Both the position numbers and the translations under genes were made by a program. The notes below the pieces were generated by a model that was not told the DNA's origin, searched no databases, and saw only the letters and a list, made by a program, of their open reading frames with translations. Positions 11,811 through 22,041 of a stretch of DNA of 64,000 nucleotides are shown here, in pieces. The stretch lies in NCBI GenBank assembly GCA_003254925.1, contig QANZ01045227.1, positions 115,918-179,917 of the forward strand. The letters run 5' to 3'. The stretch's first letter is position 1. Every line of letters begins with the position of its first letter. Source of the stretch: Chamaecrista fasciculata. Its lineage: Eukaryota > Streptophyta > Magnoliopsida > Fabales > Fabaceae.

Positions 11811-12230
11811 TGATTCTAAAGCAAAATGAAGCAAAAAGGAGTGACTTTTGAGCTTGGAAATGCGAGGTGTGAGCAATGGCGGAAACCCTATTTCATAGCT
11901 TAGAAGAATCAGGGAAAACAGAGGAGATTTCTTCTGGTTTTTTTTTTTTTTCTGGGGTTTTGTGGGTTTGAGTAGAGAGTAGTGAGGAGTGAATGCGAGA
12001 AGAGAAAAAGGCGGAAAGAGACAAGGAAAAAAGTAGCAAAAAAGAAGGGAAAAAGCGAGAGTAAGAAGTGGACCTGTGTGTTATTGAGGAGGGAGAGAGA
12101 AGAATCATATACCGCTTGTATTAGTATTGTCTTAATTCTTAGATTTGATTTGTTGAATTGAATAAAAGGCTAATTAAAGTAAGGCTTCTTTTATACGTGC
12201 CACAATTACAAATGAGTAAATGACTAAAAT
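11811..12230. other. Upstream region and 5' leader of the minus-strand NHL gene
   Basis: On the minus strand this is a C/T-rich stretch (11930-12080) typical of plant 5' leaders, with AT-rich DNA beyond about 12110. No upstream ORF worth keeping and no certain TATA box. Confidence 0.45.
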
Positions 12231-12537
12231 CTATAAAGTATGGATATTTTATTTTGATAAAGTGTAATATTGACATACTGACATATATTTATAAGTTTCA
12301 GAATATAAAATTAAATTTTTGTGTTTTTAACCTGACAAATAATAAAAAATAATAACACATATGATATAAATTATTAATAGGATATTGCAATTTTAAAGTG
12401 TTCATCCAAATTTATGAATTTTTTATTATTTATATATATAAATATATATCGTATCGTGTAATTTTAAAATTTTGACGTGTCCGTGTATTCTTATTCGTAT
12501 CATGTCTCGTATTCATATCAGTATCCATGTTTTATAG
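12231..12537. mobile_element. MITE copy C
   Basis: Begins CTATAAAGTATGGATATT and ends GTATCCATGTTTTATAG, an inverted pair matching copies A, B and D. Flanks ACTAAAAT and ACCAAAAT suggest a target duplication of about 8 bp. Non-coding. Confidence 0.65.
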
Positions 12538-12665
12538 ACCAAAATAAATAAACTAGCAACTTTATTTAAAATACTATCAAGTATTGAATTTAGACATTGA
12601 AAATTTAAACTCATTAATTTATAGAAGATTAACTCACTTCATTAAAAGTACTTTCTTCATCTTCA

Positions 12666-13025
12666 AATTTTTTTGGCAAAAGTATTCTTTTAATCTCCAA
12701 ATTTTAAACTAATTGTTAATTTTGTCCTTAATTTTTTTGTGGTCAATTTTATCATTTACTCTTACTTTAACTAAATATTAATGACAGAATTTAGGTGACT
12801 AATAACATGTAATATAAAATTGATATAAAACAAAATGTAAATACTAACTCAGATTGAAAAATAAAATGAAGTTTGTTATTAATTTATTGAATGAAGTTAG
12901 TAAAATGATAAAATTGAGCAAAACGTGAAACATCGAAGACGAAATTGACATAAAAAAAATTGAAGACGAAATGGACAGTTAGTGTAAAATTTGGGGACTA
13001 AGAAGATGCTTTTACCAATTTTTTT
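12666..13025. mobile_element. TIR element, GGCAAAAG subfamily, with 9-bp target duplication
   Basis: AATTTTTTT at 12666-12674 and 13017-13025 flanks an element starting GGCAAAAGTATTC and ending with the complement of GGTAAAAGCATC. Inverted arms run inward through AAATTTTA and GTCCTTAATTTT modules. Non-coding; about 342 bp. A diverged relative lies at 55069-55360. Confidence 0.75.
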
Positions 13026-13616
13026 TTATCAATTTTATCTATAAGGTTTTATAATTTAGTGAATTTTATTATTTATTTTTAGTCTCGGGTTAATAGGCAT
13101 GATTGCATGAAACGTTGCCTTTTACCAGTAATTGATTGATAATTGTTTGGTTAAAGTGACGGTAGTTTCATCACAAAAAAAAGGTTCAAATTTCTAGAAA
13201 TATATTTATTTTTAAAAATTATTTATACCCAAGTCTCAAAAAGAAAAATGCTACTTTTTTTTAAAAGAAAACTAAATTATTGGCTATTTATAACGAGTTG
13301 AACAATTTAAGAGTAAACTAATAATAAAGTTTTCAAAATATTACTAACATGTTAATTCAATTTTTAAAAGATCAAAATATATAATTTAATTTTTAAAAGA
13401 ATTAGATAATAAACCTATTACTTGTCATTTTCATGGATTAAATTTATAGTACATCATTTAGTTATTACTTCCTTAATAATTATATTTTTTGAAATTTAAA
13501 CATATTATTTTTAATGGAACTACCATCACTCACTCACTTTAAATTTAAATGAAAATATAGGAATTCAATTAAAAAAAAAAATATTGGAACTCAACTGAAG
13601 ATTGAGTGATTGACGT
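13026..13616. other. AT-rich intergenic DNA
   Basis: Very AT-rich with scattered short A and T runs. I see no gene, clear repeat or RNA. Confidence 0.55.
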
Positions 13617-13623
13617 AAATTAT

Positions 13624-13806
13624 AGTAGGGATGGCAAAAAATCCCCATTACCGGGGTCCCCGCGGGGATCCCCGCCGCGGGGATCCCCAGATGCGGGGAA
13701 AAATTCCCCGCGGGGTCGGGGACGGGGTTAAAATTCACCCCGAGGAGAGTTCGGGGACGGGGACGGGGAGTATGTCCCCCGCCCCGCGGGGTCCCCGTCC
13801 CCGAAT
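13624..13806. mobile_element. GC-rich palindromic end, possible hAT terminus
   Basis: Abrupt GC-rich island in AT-rich DNA. It starts TAGGGATGGCAAAAAATCCC, like the ends of Ac-type hAT elements, and continues with interleaved palindromes (CCCCGCGGGG, GGGGATCCCC, CGGGGACGGGG). Subterminal repeats of this kind bind transposase in Ac. The matching far end was not found, so the element's extent is unknown. Confidence 0.45.
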
Positions 13807-15345
13807 TATATATATATTTTTTTTTATATTATTATTATTACATAGATAATTTCTGTCCATTAAATCTAAATTTGATGATTGATTTTGGGCCCTTGGATTA
13901 CTATACCATTAATCCTCATACACACACAATCAAAACTCACAAACCTCTCTCTGAATTGTGAAACCTAGCCGCATACCTCTCACTCTCAATCTCAAATTCA
14001 AAACCCTTAACCCTTTTCATTTCCTTTGCCTAAATCTTCTTCCTCTTCCTCCATAACCGCCGCCAGCCTCTCATCACCAAGGTCACCGCCGCTGTATGCT
14101 CGTTGGTCAGACGTCCGTCCGTCGTCGTCGTGGTCGTCGTCCGTCGTCGTCGTCGTGGTGGTGGTGGTCGTCTCTTCAGTTCGCCATCTCCGTTGTCGTC
14201 GTCGTCGTCGTCTTCTCTTCAGTTCGCCATCTCCGTTGTCGTCGGCCATCCATCTCCCTTCGACAGTTCACCATTCTCGGCATCTATGGCAAGTGAGGAA
14301 ATTGTGTGAGTTCCCTTCCTTTCAACTCCGAATTTGGTAAAGGGTTGCGATTTTGTGATATGTTTGGATGGTGTGAGGAAATTATGTTTTCTAGCACATT
14401 ATTGTTCCCTTCCTCTCACCCTGTCTTGCTTAGATATGAGGAAATTGTGTGAGTTCCCTCCCTTCGACAGTACAGTTGGTAACATACATAAATTATGTGA
14501 TTTCTCTGATTTCTCTGATTAAAGGGTTGCGATTTTCATACAAGTGAGGAAATTATCTCCTAATAATTTCTCTGATTTGGTAAAATGGTTCTGGACTAAA
14601 TTGTTTATATGTTTGTTTAAATGATTTCTCTGATTTCTGGACTAAATTGTTTATNGGAAATTGTGTGAGTTCTATATATATATATATGTGTGTGTACTGT
14701 GTAGAAAGATTGTCATCCTTTTTCATTCTTTGTGTGGAAGTGTGATTGAGTGTAGCTCTAGTAAGTTTGCTATTTTGTTATGATAGAATTTGCTGGAAAT
14801 AATATGAATGGGTGAGGGAAGAATAGGAAATGCAATGACGAATTTAGGAAGCGAAAAACAGGGAGAGTTTGTTCTCTACCGTGGCATACTCTGTTTATTG
14901 TTTATATGTTTGTTTAAATGATTTCTCTGATTTCTGGACTAAATTGTTTATATGTTTGTTTAAAGGGTTCTGGACTAATAATTTCTCCTATTTGGTAAAA
15001 TGATTTCTCTGATTTCTCTGTTTGTTTATATGTTTGTTTAAATGGTTCTGGACTAAATTGTATTGTTTTATTTTTGTTTAGAATGAAGTTGATGATTGTA
15101 TTAGTTTATAATAAGGATTTGTTTATGATAAGATATGTATGTTCCTTTATTGAATTTGTTATTGAAATAAGGATTTGATTTCATTTAAGATTTTCACCTG
15201 TTTGCCTTCTTATGATTAATTCTTCTCTATTTATTTTTCAGGAGACTTCAATTGCTTGAAGACAATTGAAGACTTGTGGATGAATTGTTTATGGTGATTT
15301 TAGGGTGTTTATGGTGATTTTAGGATGTTATGTTAATTTATTTTT
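13807..15345. other. Non-coding region with CGT microsatellite and shuffled short repeats
   Basis: Contains a GTC/CGT-rich low-complexity run (about 14108-14240). From 14290 to 15070 phrases such as GATTTCTCTGATTTCTGGAC, GGACTAAATTGTTTATATG and GTGAGGAAATT recur several times each. An isolated N sits at 14655. The short open frames here come from the simple repeats. It may be the body of the element whose end is at 13624. Confidence 0.5.
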
Positions 15346-16373
15346 GGCTTAAGTGCAATATTGGTCCCCTAACTTTCACCAAGCTCTCAATTTGGTCCCT
15401 TAACTTTTTTTGTTGCAGTTTTAGTCCCCTAACTTTTCAAAAGCTCTCACCGTTAGTCCCCATCCATTTTCCACCGTTATTGATGACGTGGCAAGCTGAG
15501 TTGGCACTATGATGTGGCAAAAATAGCTGAGGTAGAATAAAAATAGACCATTATGCAAACAAATACCAATATCTTGATCAGAAAGTGAAAAAACACAAAA
15601 ACAAATTGGGCAACGCGTCGTTTCCATTTAGCCCGCCAAATACTTCCCCAACGCTTCATCTTCTTCATTCCAGCTCTTCACCTTCTTCATTAAGTCTTCA
15701 CCATTTTCATTCCAGCGCTAGGGTTTCTCGGTCCACCAGTGAAGCTCGAAAAAAATTTCTCTCCACCGCAAGAGAGAGTGCTCTTGTTTGCGTCAGTGCG
15801 AGCCATCATCGGAGAAGTAGAGGAGCAACGTCGTCGCCATTAGTGAGGTATTTTCCAGATTTCTCGGTCCACCATTGTAGGGTTTCAACGAGTTTTAAAT
15901 GATATGGTATAGGAAGAAGCATACATAGAAGAAAGTGACGGGTTGGGGTAAAATTTGAAGCTTGGAGAGTGAAGTTGAAAGAAGATGAAGAGAAGAGGAC
16001 AACGAAGTTTAACAAAGATGGAGAGAAGAGGACAGCCACGAAGAACCCTAGCTTTAACAAGTTATAATTTTTTGATTCAAACCCTTTCTTTATCACAGTG
16101 GAAGAATTTCATGACAGTCCTTCGTCAAATTCACTTTTTGATCCAGATATTGGTATTTGTTTGCATAATGGTCTGTTTTTAGTCTACCTCAGCTATTTTT
16201 GCCACATCATGGTGCCAACTCAGCTTGCCACGTCATCAATAACAGTGGAAAATGGATGGGGACTAACGGTGAGAGCTTTTGAAAAGTTAGGGGACCAAAA
16301 TTGCAACAAAAAAAGTTAGGGGACCAAATTGAGAGCTTGGTGAAAGTTAGGGGACCAATATTGCACTTAAGCC
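15346..16373. mobile_element. TIR element, GGCTTAAGTG subfamily
   Basis: Starts GGCTTAAGTGCAATATTGG and ends with its exact complement. The arms are almost perfectly inverted for about 190 bp and consist of four modules of 30-35 nt, each carrying GTCCCCTAACTTT or a variant. The approximately 650-bp interior has no supported gene. No convincing target duplication at either end. A smaller relative is at 63035-63411. Confidence 0.8.
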
Positions 16374-16570
16374 TATATATATATATGTGTGTGTGTTAAA
16401 AGTCTATTTCGTTTTCGATACTTTAGTAACATTAACGATGAGGTTATCAGAAAAATAACAAAAACCTGAAGTCTATAGAAATCTTCAAATGAAATGGTCA
16501 ACTTTCAAAACCGTTGAAAATTCGTTACGAATTTGAAGTATGACCTTTGCATTATATATTTGACCAAAAG

Positions 16571-16989
16571 AGTATTTTTGTCTCATAATTTTGCTCAAGT
16601 CTTAATTTAGTCCCATATTTTTTTTTTTTTGCACTTTTGGTCTCATACAACAAGTTACAGATTTGGTCTCGTATTACACTTTTGGTCTCATATCTTTGGG
16701 TGAGGTTACAAAATTGTACCTATATCTTTTGGTCAGATTGTAAAATCCGTCTCATATTTTTAGATCAGGTGCAAAATTTGTCTCATATTTTTGAATTAGG
16801 TAAGACTGATGGTGAAACTTTTTGCAAAAATATGAGATCAATTATGCAACATGACCAAAAGATATGAGACTAATAGTGATACAAGAGCAAATATGTAACC
16901 TTTTGCAAAAATGTGAGACTAAAAGTGCAACCCAAAAAAGTTATGATCCCAAATTGAGACATAGGCAAAAATTATAGAATTAAAAGTGT
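16571..16989. repeat. Inverted repeat with GTCTCATA modules
   Basis: Arms are diverged inverted copies (TTTTTGTCTCATAATTTTGC against the complement near 16960). Modules such as GGTCTCATATCTTT repeat inside. Probably another decayed TIR element; ends approximate. Confidence 0.5.
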
Positions 16990-17303
16990 AGTTTGACGTC
17001 TATATTTATATATATAGTTATGGCAATACCATATACCTACTCACATAATTACATTGTTTTGGTTACAGTCATAAACCTTGCAACTGATAAGAATGGCAAT
17101 GTGCATATATGTGTGATTACTATAGTTTGACATTATTACCACCACCTCGTTGACAATCAATGGCAAGTGGAGATTTTTGTTATAAAAAAGTAGAATAAAT
17201 AAAATCTTCTTTAGTTTTAATTTCCTCGTAAAAATAAAATGTAGAAATATGATAAAATAGATACAATAACTGTACAAGAATTACTGTAGAAACTCTAAAT
17301 GAG

Positions 17304-18380
17304 AGAAAAATTTGGTTAAAAACATTTTTGTCCCTAATGGTTACCCTATGTTCCATTTTTGTCCCTAATACTTTTATTCTATTTTGGTCCTTAATGTTTC
17401 TTAAAAGTTTTATTATTCGTCTCTAACGAACTATTGAATATGATCATATCTCTAGTTTAAAATCTGAATGTGATTGAATTAGAACTACATGTTAAATTTG
17501 TCAAGTTCTTTCTTTGTTCAAGAATTAATGTAGAAACTCTAAATGGGAGAAAATTTTGGTCAAAAACATATTTTTGTCCCTAATGTTTACCCTATGTTCC
17601 ATTTTCGTCCCTAATATTTTTTATTCTGTTTTGGTCCTTAATAATGTTTCTTAAAAGTTTCATTATTCGTCCCTAACTATTGAATATAACCATATCTCTC
17701 TTGTTCAAAATCCGAATTTGATTAAATTAGAACTACAGGTTAAATTTGTCAAGTTCTTTCTTTATTCAGTTGGAGTAGTCATTATCAAATGAGATCAAAT
17801 TTGACTTGCAAATTGGCCGCTTGCTTCATGAATTTGGTCATATTTCTCTTGTTTCAAGTACGAATGTAACGAAATCAGAGTTACAAATAACTCTTGACGA
17901 TTTTTTTCTCTATTCAGTTGGAGTCGTTAGCAAACGAGGTCAAATAGTACTTTGAAAGTGGGTTAGGTCAAAACATCAGTATTAACTTTTATAGTACTAT
18001 TTGACCTTGTTTATCAACGGTTTCTAATAGACAAAAAAAGAACACATCAACAGTAACTAGTAGCTCCGATTCTGTTGCATTTATACTTGAAACGAGAGAG
18101 ATATGACCAAATTGATAAAACAAGCAACCCATTTGCGGGCCAGATTTCATGTCTAATTTGACCTTGTTTGCCCGATGACTTCAATTGTGTAAAGAAAGAA
18201 CTTGTTAAATTTAACCCGTAACTTTGATTTAATCATATTCGGATTTGAAACGAAAGAGATATAATCATATTCAATAGTTAAGGACCAATGATGAAACTTT
18301 TCGAAAAAATTAAGGACCAAATTAAAAGAAACAAAAAGATATTAGGGACCAATATAAGATTTTCACCAAAAAATTTAATC
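17304..18380. repeat. Inverted-repeat element with duplicated left arm
   Basis: The left arm TTTTTGTCCCTAATG is inverted near 18350 (AGGGACCAATATAAG). About 200 bp of left arm occurs twice, at 17270-17460 and 17515-17720, with the shared phrase GTAGAAACTCTAAATG. The interior carries inverted copies of GATTTAATCATATTCGGAT-like text. No coding capacity. Confidence 0.5.
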
Positions 18381-18483
18381 ATTATAAACCACAACTAGAG
18401 AAAGCACTATATAAAATCTAAAATATTTTTACATTACACAACTACATAAACCATACTCAAAAATACATCTCACTTATATTTAG

Positions 18484-18899
18484 GGGTAAATTACACTTTA
18501 GTACCCTGTGGTTTGACCTTTTCACTTTGATACCCTGTGGTTTGAAACTTGACACTTTGGTACCCTGTGGTATTCTTCATTAACACTTTGGAGCTATTTT
18601 GTAATTTTAACCATAAAAAATTTTGCAAGAATTACATATTGAACCCAAAAATTTCAAAAAATTACAAATAGATCCCTGAATACATATTATCTAGGGACTA
18701 AAATGAAAACTTTTAAAAAAAATTGGGGTTAATATGTAATTTTTGCAAAATTTGTTATGGTTAAAATTACAAAATAGCTCCAAAGAGTACCAAAGTTTTA
18801 ATAGAGAATACCAAAGAGTACCAAAATGTCAGGTTTTAAAGCACAGCGTACCAAAGTGAAATAGTGTCAAACCATAGGGTACCAAAGTGTAATTTACCC
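18484..18899. mobile_element. TIR element, GGGTAAATTACAC subfamily
   Basis: Begins GGGTAAATTACACTTTAGTA and ends with the complement of GGGTAAATTACACTTTGGTA. Arms contain three modules around TACCCTGTGGTTTGA. Flanks TATATTTA and AATATTTA may be a decayed target duplication. Non-coding, about 416 bp. A relative sits in MLO intron 11. Confidence 0.7.
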
Positions 18900-19207
18900 A
18901 AATATTTAAGTGTACCTCAGTACTCCACGTTATAATTAGAAAACAAACAAGAATTTAAAAAGTCAAATACAACTTTAAATACTGGATTTAATGCGTCTTA
19001 AAACGATGGTTAAACCTTTTGAAAGAAACTTCAATTCTCCTATCTTCAATCAAACATAACAATTTTATTTTTTTTGTTAAATCATGAGTATAGTTTCCAT
19101 AGTGGTTAAATTCCCTACTTTAATTTGTAGTGGTCAACCCAGCTGGAAAATAAAGCGAATCTAGTATAAGGTTGTGGAGTACAACAGCTGAGGTCAAATT
19201 AAAGGAG

Positions 19208-19246
<39 letters not shown>

Positions 19247-20785
19247 TAGTTTTTGCTTTAAGAATGTCAGAGAAGTCATTCTTTTATTCGTTTTATTAGC
19301 CTCCGGTTGAACAAAATATAAACCTTATATATGGAAGCCCATCTTGTGGGAGATGGAAATATTTTTATCATGTGAAAATATAATAGTTTAGTCACTGACT
19401 TCAAGTCCCTTTCATTTTAGTCATGGAAATGGTTTAGTCCTCAAAACTTCTAATCCAAGGTTTTGTGACCTCCCGAGTTTAATGGTGGGCTGCAAAATGG
19501 AGGACGTCATTGAACTCTGAAGGTAAAAAAATCTTGGATTAGGAGTTTTCGTAGTCGTCGTGTATCTCGTTGAAAAGTTCACCAGAGACTTAAGAGACCA
19601 CAACGGAACTTTGAGCAAACTTGAGGGACCAAAATAGAACTTTGGCCCCAAAAAAATCGAGGTTAGGATATAATTACAACAATGTGAAACGTTGGGGGCA
19701 TAACTGATACAAAACAAACGTTGGAGGCATAACTGAAACTGATTACAAACGTTAGGGGCACCAACATGTCATTTGCCTTTGAAAAATTATTTAACATTTT
19801 TAAAAATATTGAAGTTGAACCAAATTCATAATTATAATATTCCTAGGATTTCATAAAACACTTAAAGGAATATTTTGAATAATCCAAACATTTTCTTATA
19901 TATATATATATATATTCTTAATAATTCCTAAGAATCTGATTCTTGAAAATGAAATATCTACGAGTACAACAAAAACCCTCAAGCATGGCTATTTAATTTG
20001 TTTAGGTTAGACAAAATATAGTGTGCATGGGTTTAATTTCATGATAAAGTAAGCTAACTATTTCTAAAAAAATATTTTCTCTCATTAAATTATGTCATCT
20101 AAATAAAACATTAGGTTACAAGAAGAAGAAAAGAGGAAAGAAAATAGGATGGAATTTTTAATTTACAATTAAATCGAACATTAAAAAAATTTATTCAGTT
20201 AAAATAAATCATAATAGATAGGGCAATCAAAGAATGTAAAGATAATTGGTTTTAAGTAGATAACTATAATAAATTAATGGTGTCGCTCACCTATTTGTTT
20301 TAGGCCTAAGAAATGACTAATATCAGTTAGAGTCGAGGTCAAATAATATGAGTGATGTTATTTCAAGAAAAATGTTTTCAACAAGGATTGAGCTCAAAAT
20401 CTTGCCTATGGGAGTTGATTAGAATACAAATATTATACTCTAAACAACTACTTGTTAAAGTTATGATCATATTAAAACTTAGTTTGTCACAATTCTCTCA
20501 GTGGGAGGTCAATGATCCACATAGACATGGACCTATTCCACGTTGTAAACCTACCATTAAATAACACTTCGATATCCATTCATAACTTGTCACGACTATA
20601 ATGTCAACAATCAATTACTTCAAAAAAAAAATAATAATAATAATCATGTGAGGTCATAAACAAACTCTCAGAAACATCAATCAAAACATAATATCAAAAA
20701 ATCTCGTATAACGAGTTATACAAAATATAAATATATCCATGAATCATCTCCTTGAGTACTAGTGGAGTTGACAAGTATAAAGTTT
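18900..20785. other. Intergenic DNA with AT microsatellite and TIR fragment
   Basis: Holds an (AT)n run at 19210-19244 and a second at 19899-19914. A fragment at about 19680-19785 (GTGAAACGTTGGGGGCATAA) matches the right arm of the element at 7606-8138. Otherwise AT-rich with no gene I can support. Confidence 0.5.
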
Positions 20786-20790
20786 AATAC

Positions 20791-21399
20791 TGAAAACTAC
20801 AAAGCTGGATTAGTATAAATCTAACCTTGAGTTCACAGTAGAAAGGCAGTCTCCGGTCGTTTGAGGTCGTCGGATCCTGCAAGCAAGAATGCACAGGGGG
20901 TTCCCTGCGATTCTCCTCCGATGCTTAAGTTAGAGAGAAGATCAGAGAATAATGGAGGATAGTCTTTTTTAGAGTGAGAGTCGTTATCTTAGAAAGGGCT
21001 CCCCCTTTCCTTTTTATCCTCCTTCCCTTTTGTCCCATGTTCGTACGAGGTCTCTCAGGGACGTTAGGGGTGTTCTCGGGATGTGTAAGGAAAAAGGGGG
21101 TTGGTGTAGCTTTCTGCTCTTGATGTGACAGCTATCACTTCCAGGGTACGGTGGGATGTCCAACCTTCCTTCCTGGTTTTCAGTGCTAGCCAAGAGTGCT
21201 TTTCGTCGACTCTTCTGTGTGCAGGGGGCGTTTCAGTCCTTTCGCGTGTGTCTCTCCTCCTGTCACGTGCTTTCAAGGATCTTCGCATTTAATGCCAATA
21301 TCTTGGCATTAAATGCTTGAGTGGGAGGGAACCTGCTTGGGTTGCCTCCTCGCCGGGTGTCTCTTGTGTTCTGATATTAATTCCGAGGAGTGTATATCA
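20791..21399 (-). repeat. LTR (3' LTR of the minus-strand element)
   Basis: 609 bp, on the plus strand starting TGAAAACTACAAAGC and ending GTGTATATCA. About 98% identical to the copy at 32009-32617 with no length difference. Confidence 0.93.
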
Positions 21400-21735
21400 C
21401 TAGTCCCTCCAAAAGGTCCGAGGGGGGGTCCGTGCCGTCGGCTTCCGAGGGGTAATTCCGAGGAGTGTATATCACTAGTCCCTCCGAAAGGTCCGAGGGG
21501 GGGTCCGCGCCGTCGGCTTCCGAGGGGTGTATATCACTAGTCCCTCCAAAAGGTCCGAGGGGGGGTCCGTGCCGTCGGCTTCCGAGGGGTAATTCCGAGG
21601 AGTGTATATCACTAGTCCCTCCGAAAGGTCCGAGGGGGGGTCCGCGCCGTCGGCTTCCGAGGGGTGTATATCACTAGTCCCTCCAAAAGGTCGGGGGGGG
21701 GGGGGGGTGCCCCTGCTGCCGGCTTCCGGAGGGTA
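21380..21735. repeat. Higher-order tandem repeat over the LTR/polypurine-tract junction
   Basis: GTGTATATCACTAGTCCCTC recurs at 21390, 21465, 21527, 21602 and 21664. Spacings alternate 75, 62, 75 and 62, giving a 137-bp higher-order unit. Each copy includes the last LTR bases (TATATCA) and the adjacent purine-rich tract (GGAGGGACTAG on the minus strand), followed by the word GCCGTCGGCTTCCGAGGGG. A G run of about 15 ends the array near 21706. Confidence 0.9.
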
Positions 21736-21940
21736 CCTTCGGTTTCCGAATACCCTGAGTCTTTTGGACTTCTTCCCGTGGAAGGGGGAAAGCCTGAGTG
21801 ACACTTGGCCTGGGAAAACGAAAGAAGTGTGTGGAGGAAGTTTTATTAATGTGGCTTACGGTTTCCCAAGTTGCTGACGTCATCAACGTCCTTTCAATTG
21901 CCTGCTTTATTTTCAAAAATTGTACGGATTATTTTTTCCT

Positions 21941-21946
21941 TATAAA
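21941..21946 (+). promoter_or_regulatory. Probable TATA box of the antisense ORF
   Basis: TATAAA about 100 bp upstream of the ATG at 22042, followed by a pyrimidine-rich leader, the usual plant core-promoter layout. It lies inside the retroelement and points away from gag-pol. Confidence 0.5.
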
Positions 21947-22041
21947 CCGCCATTTCTTCCTCTTCCCAATCTTTCGCTTCCCACGATCTCTCCCAAAGAA
22001 AACTCAAGAGTTGATATTCGAGCAAGCTGTGTCCAGTGACC

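Noticed and set aside
13631..13849. 72-codon frame rich in G, P and R
   Set aside because: It is a by-product of the GC-rich palindromic block; no domain, no splice context.
14007..14340. Overlapping frames on both strands rich in V, S or R
   Set aside because: They come from a CGT/GTC microsatellite that is open in several frames.
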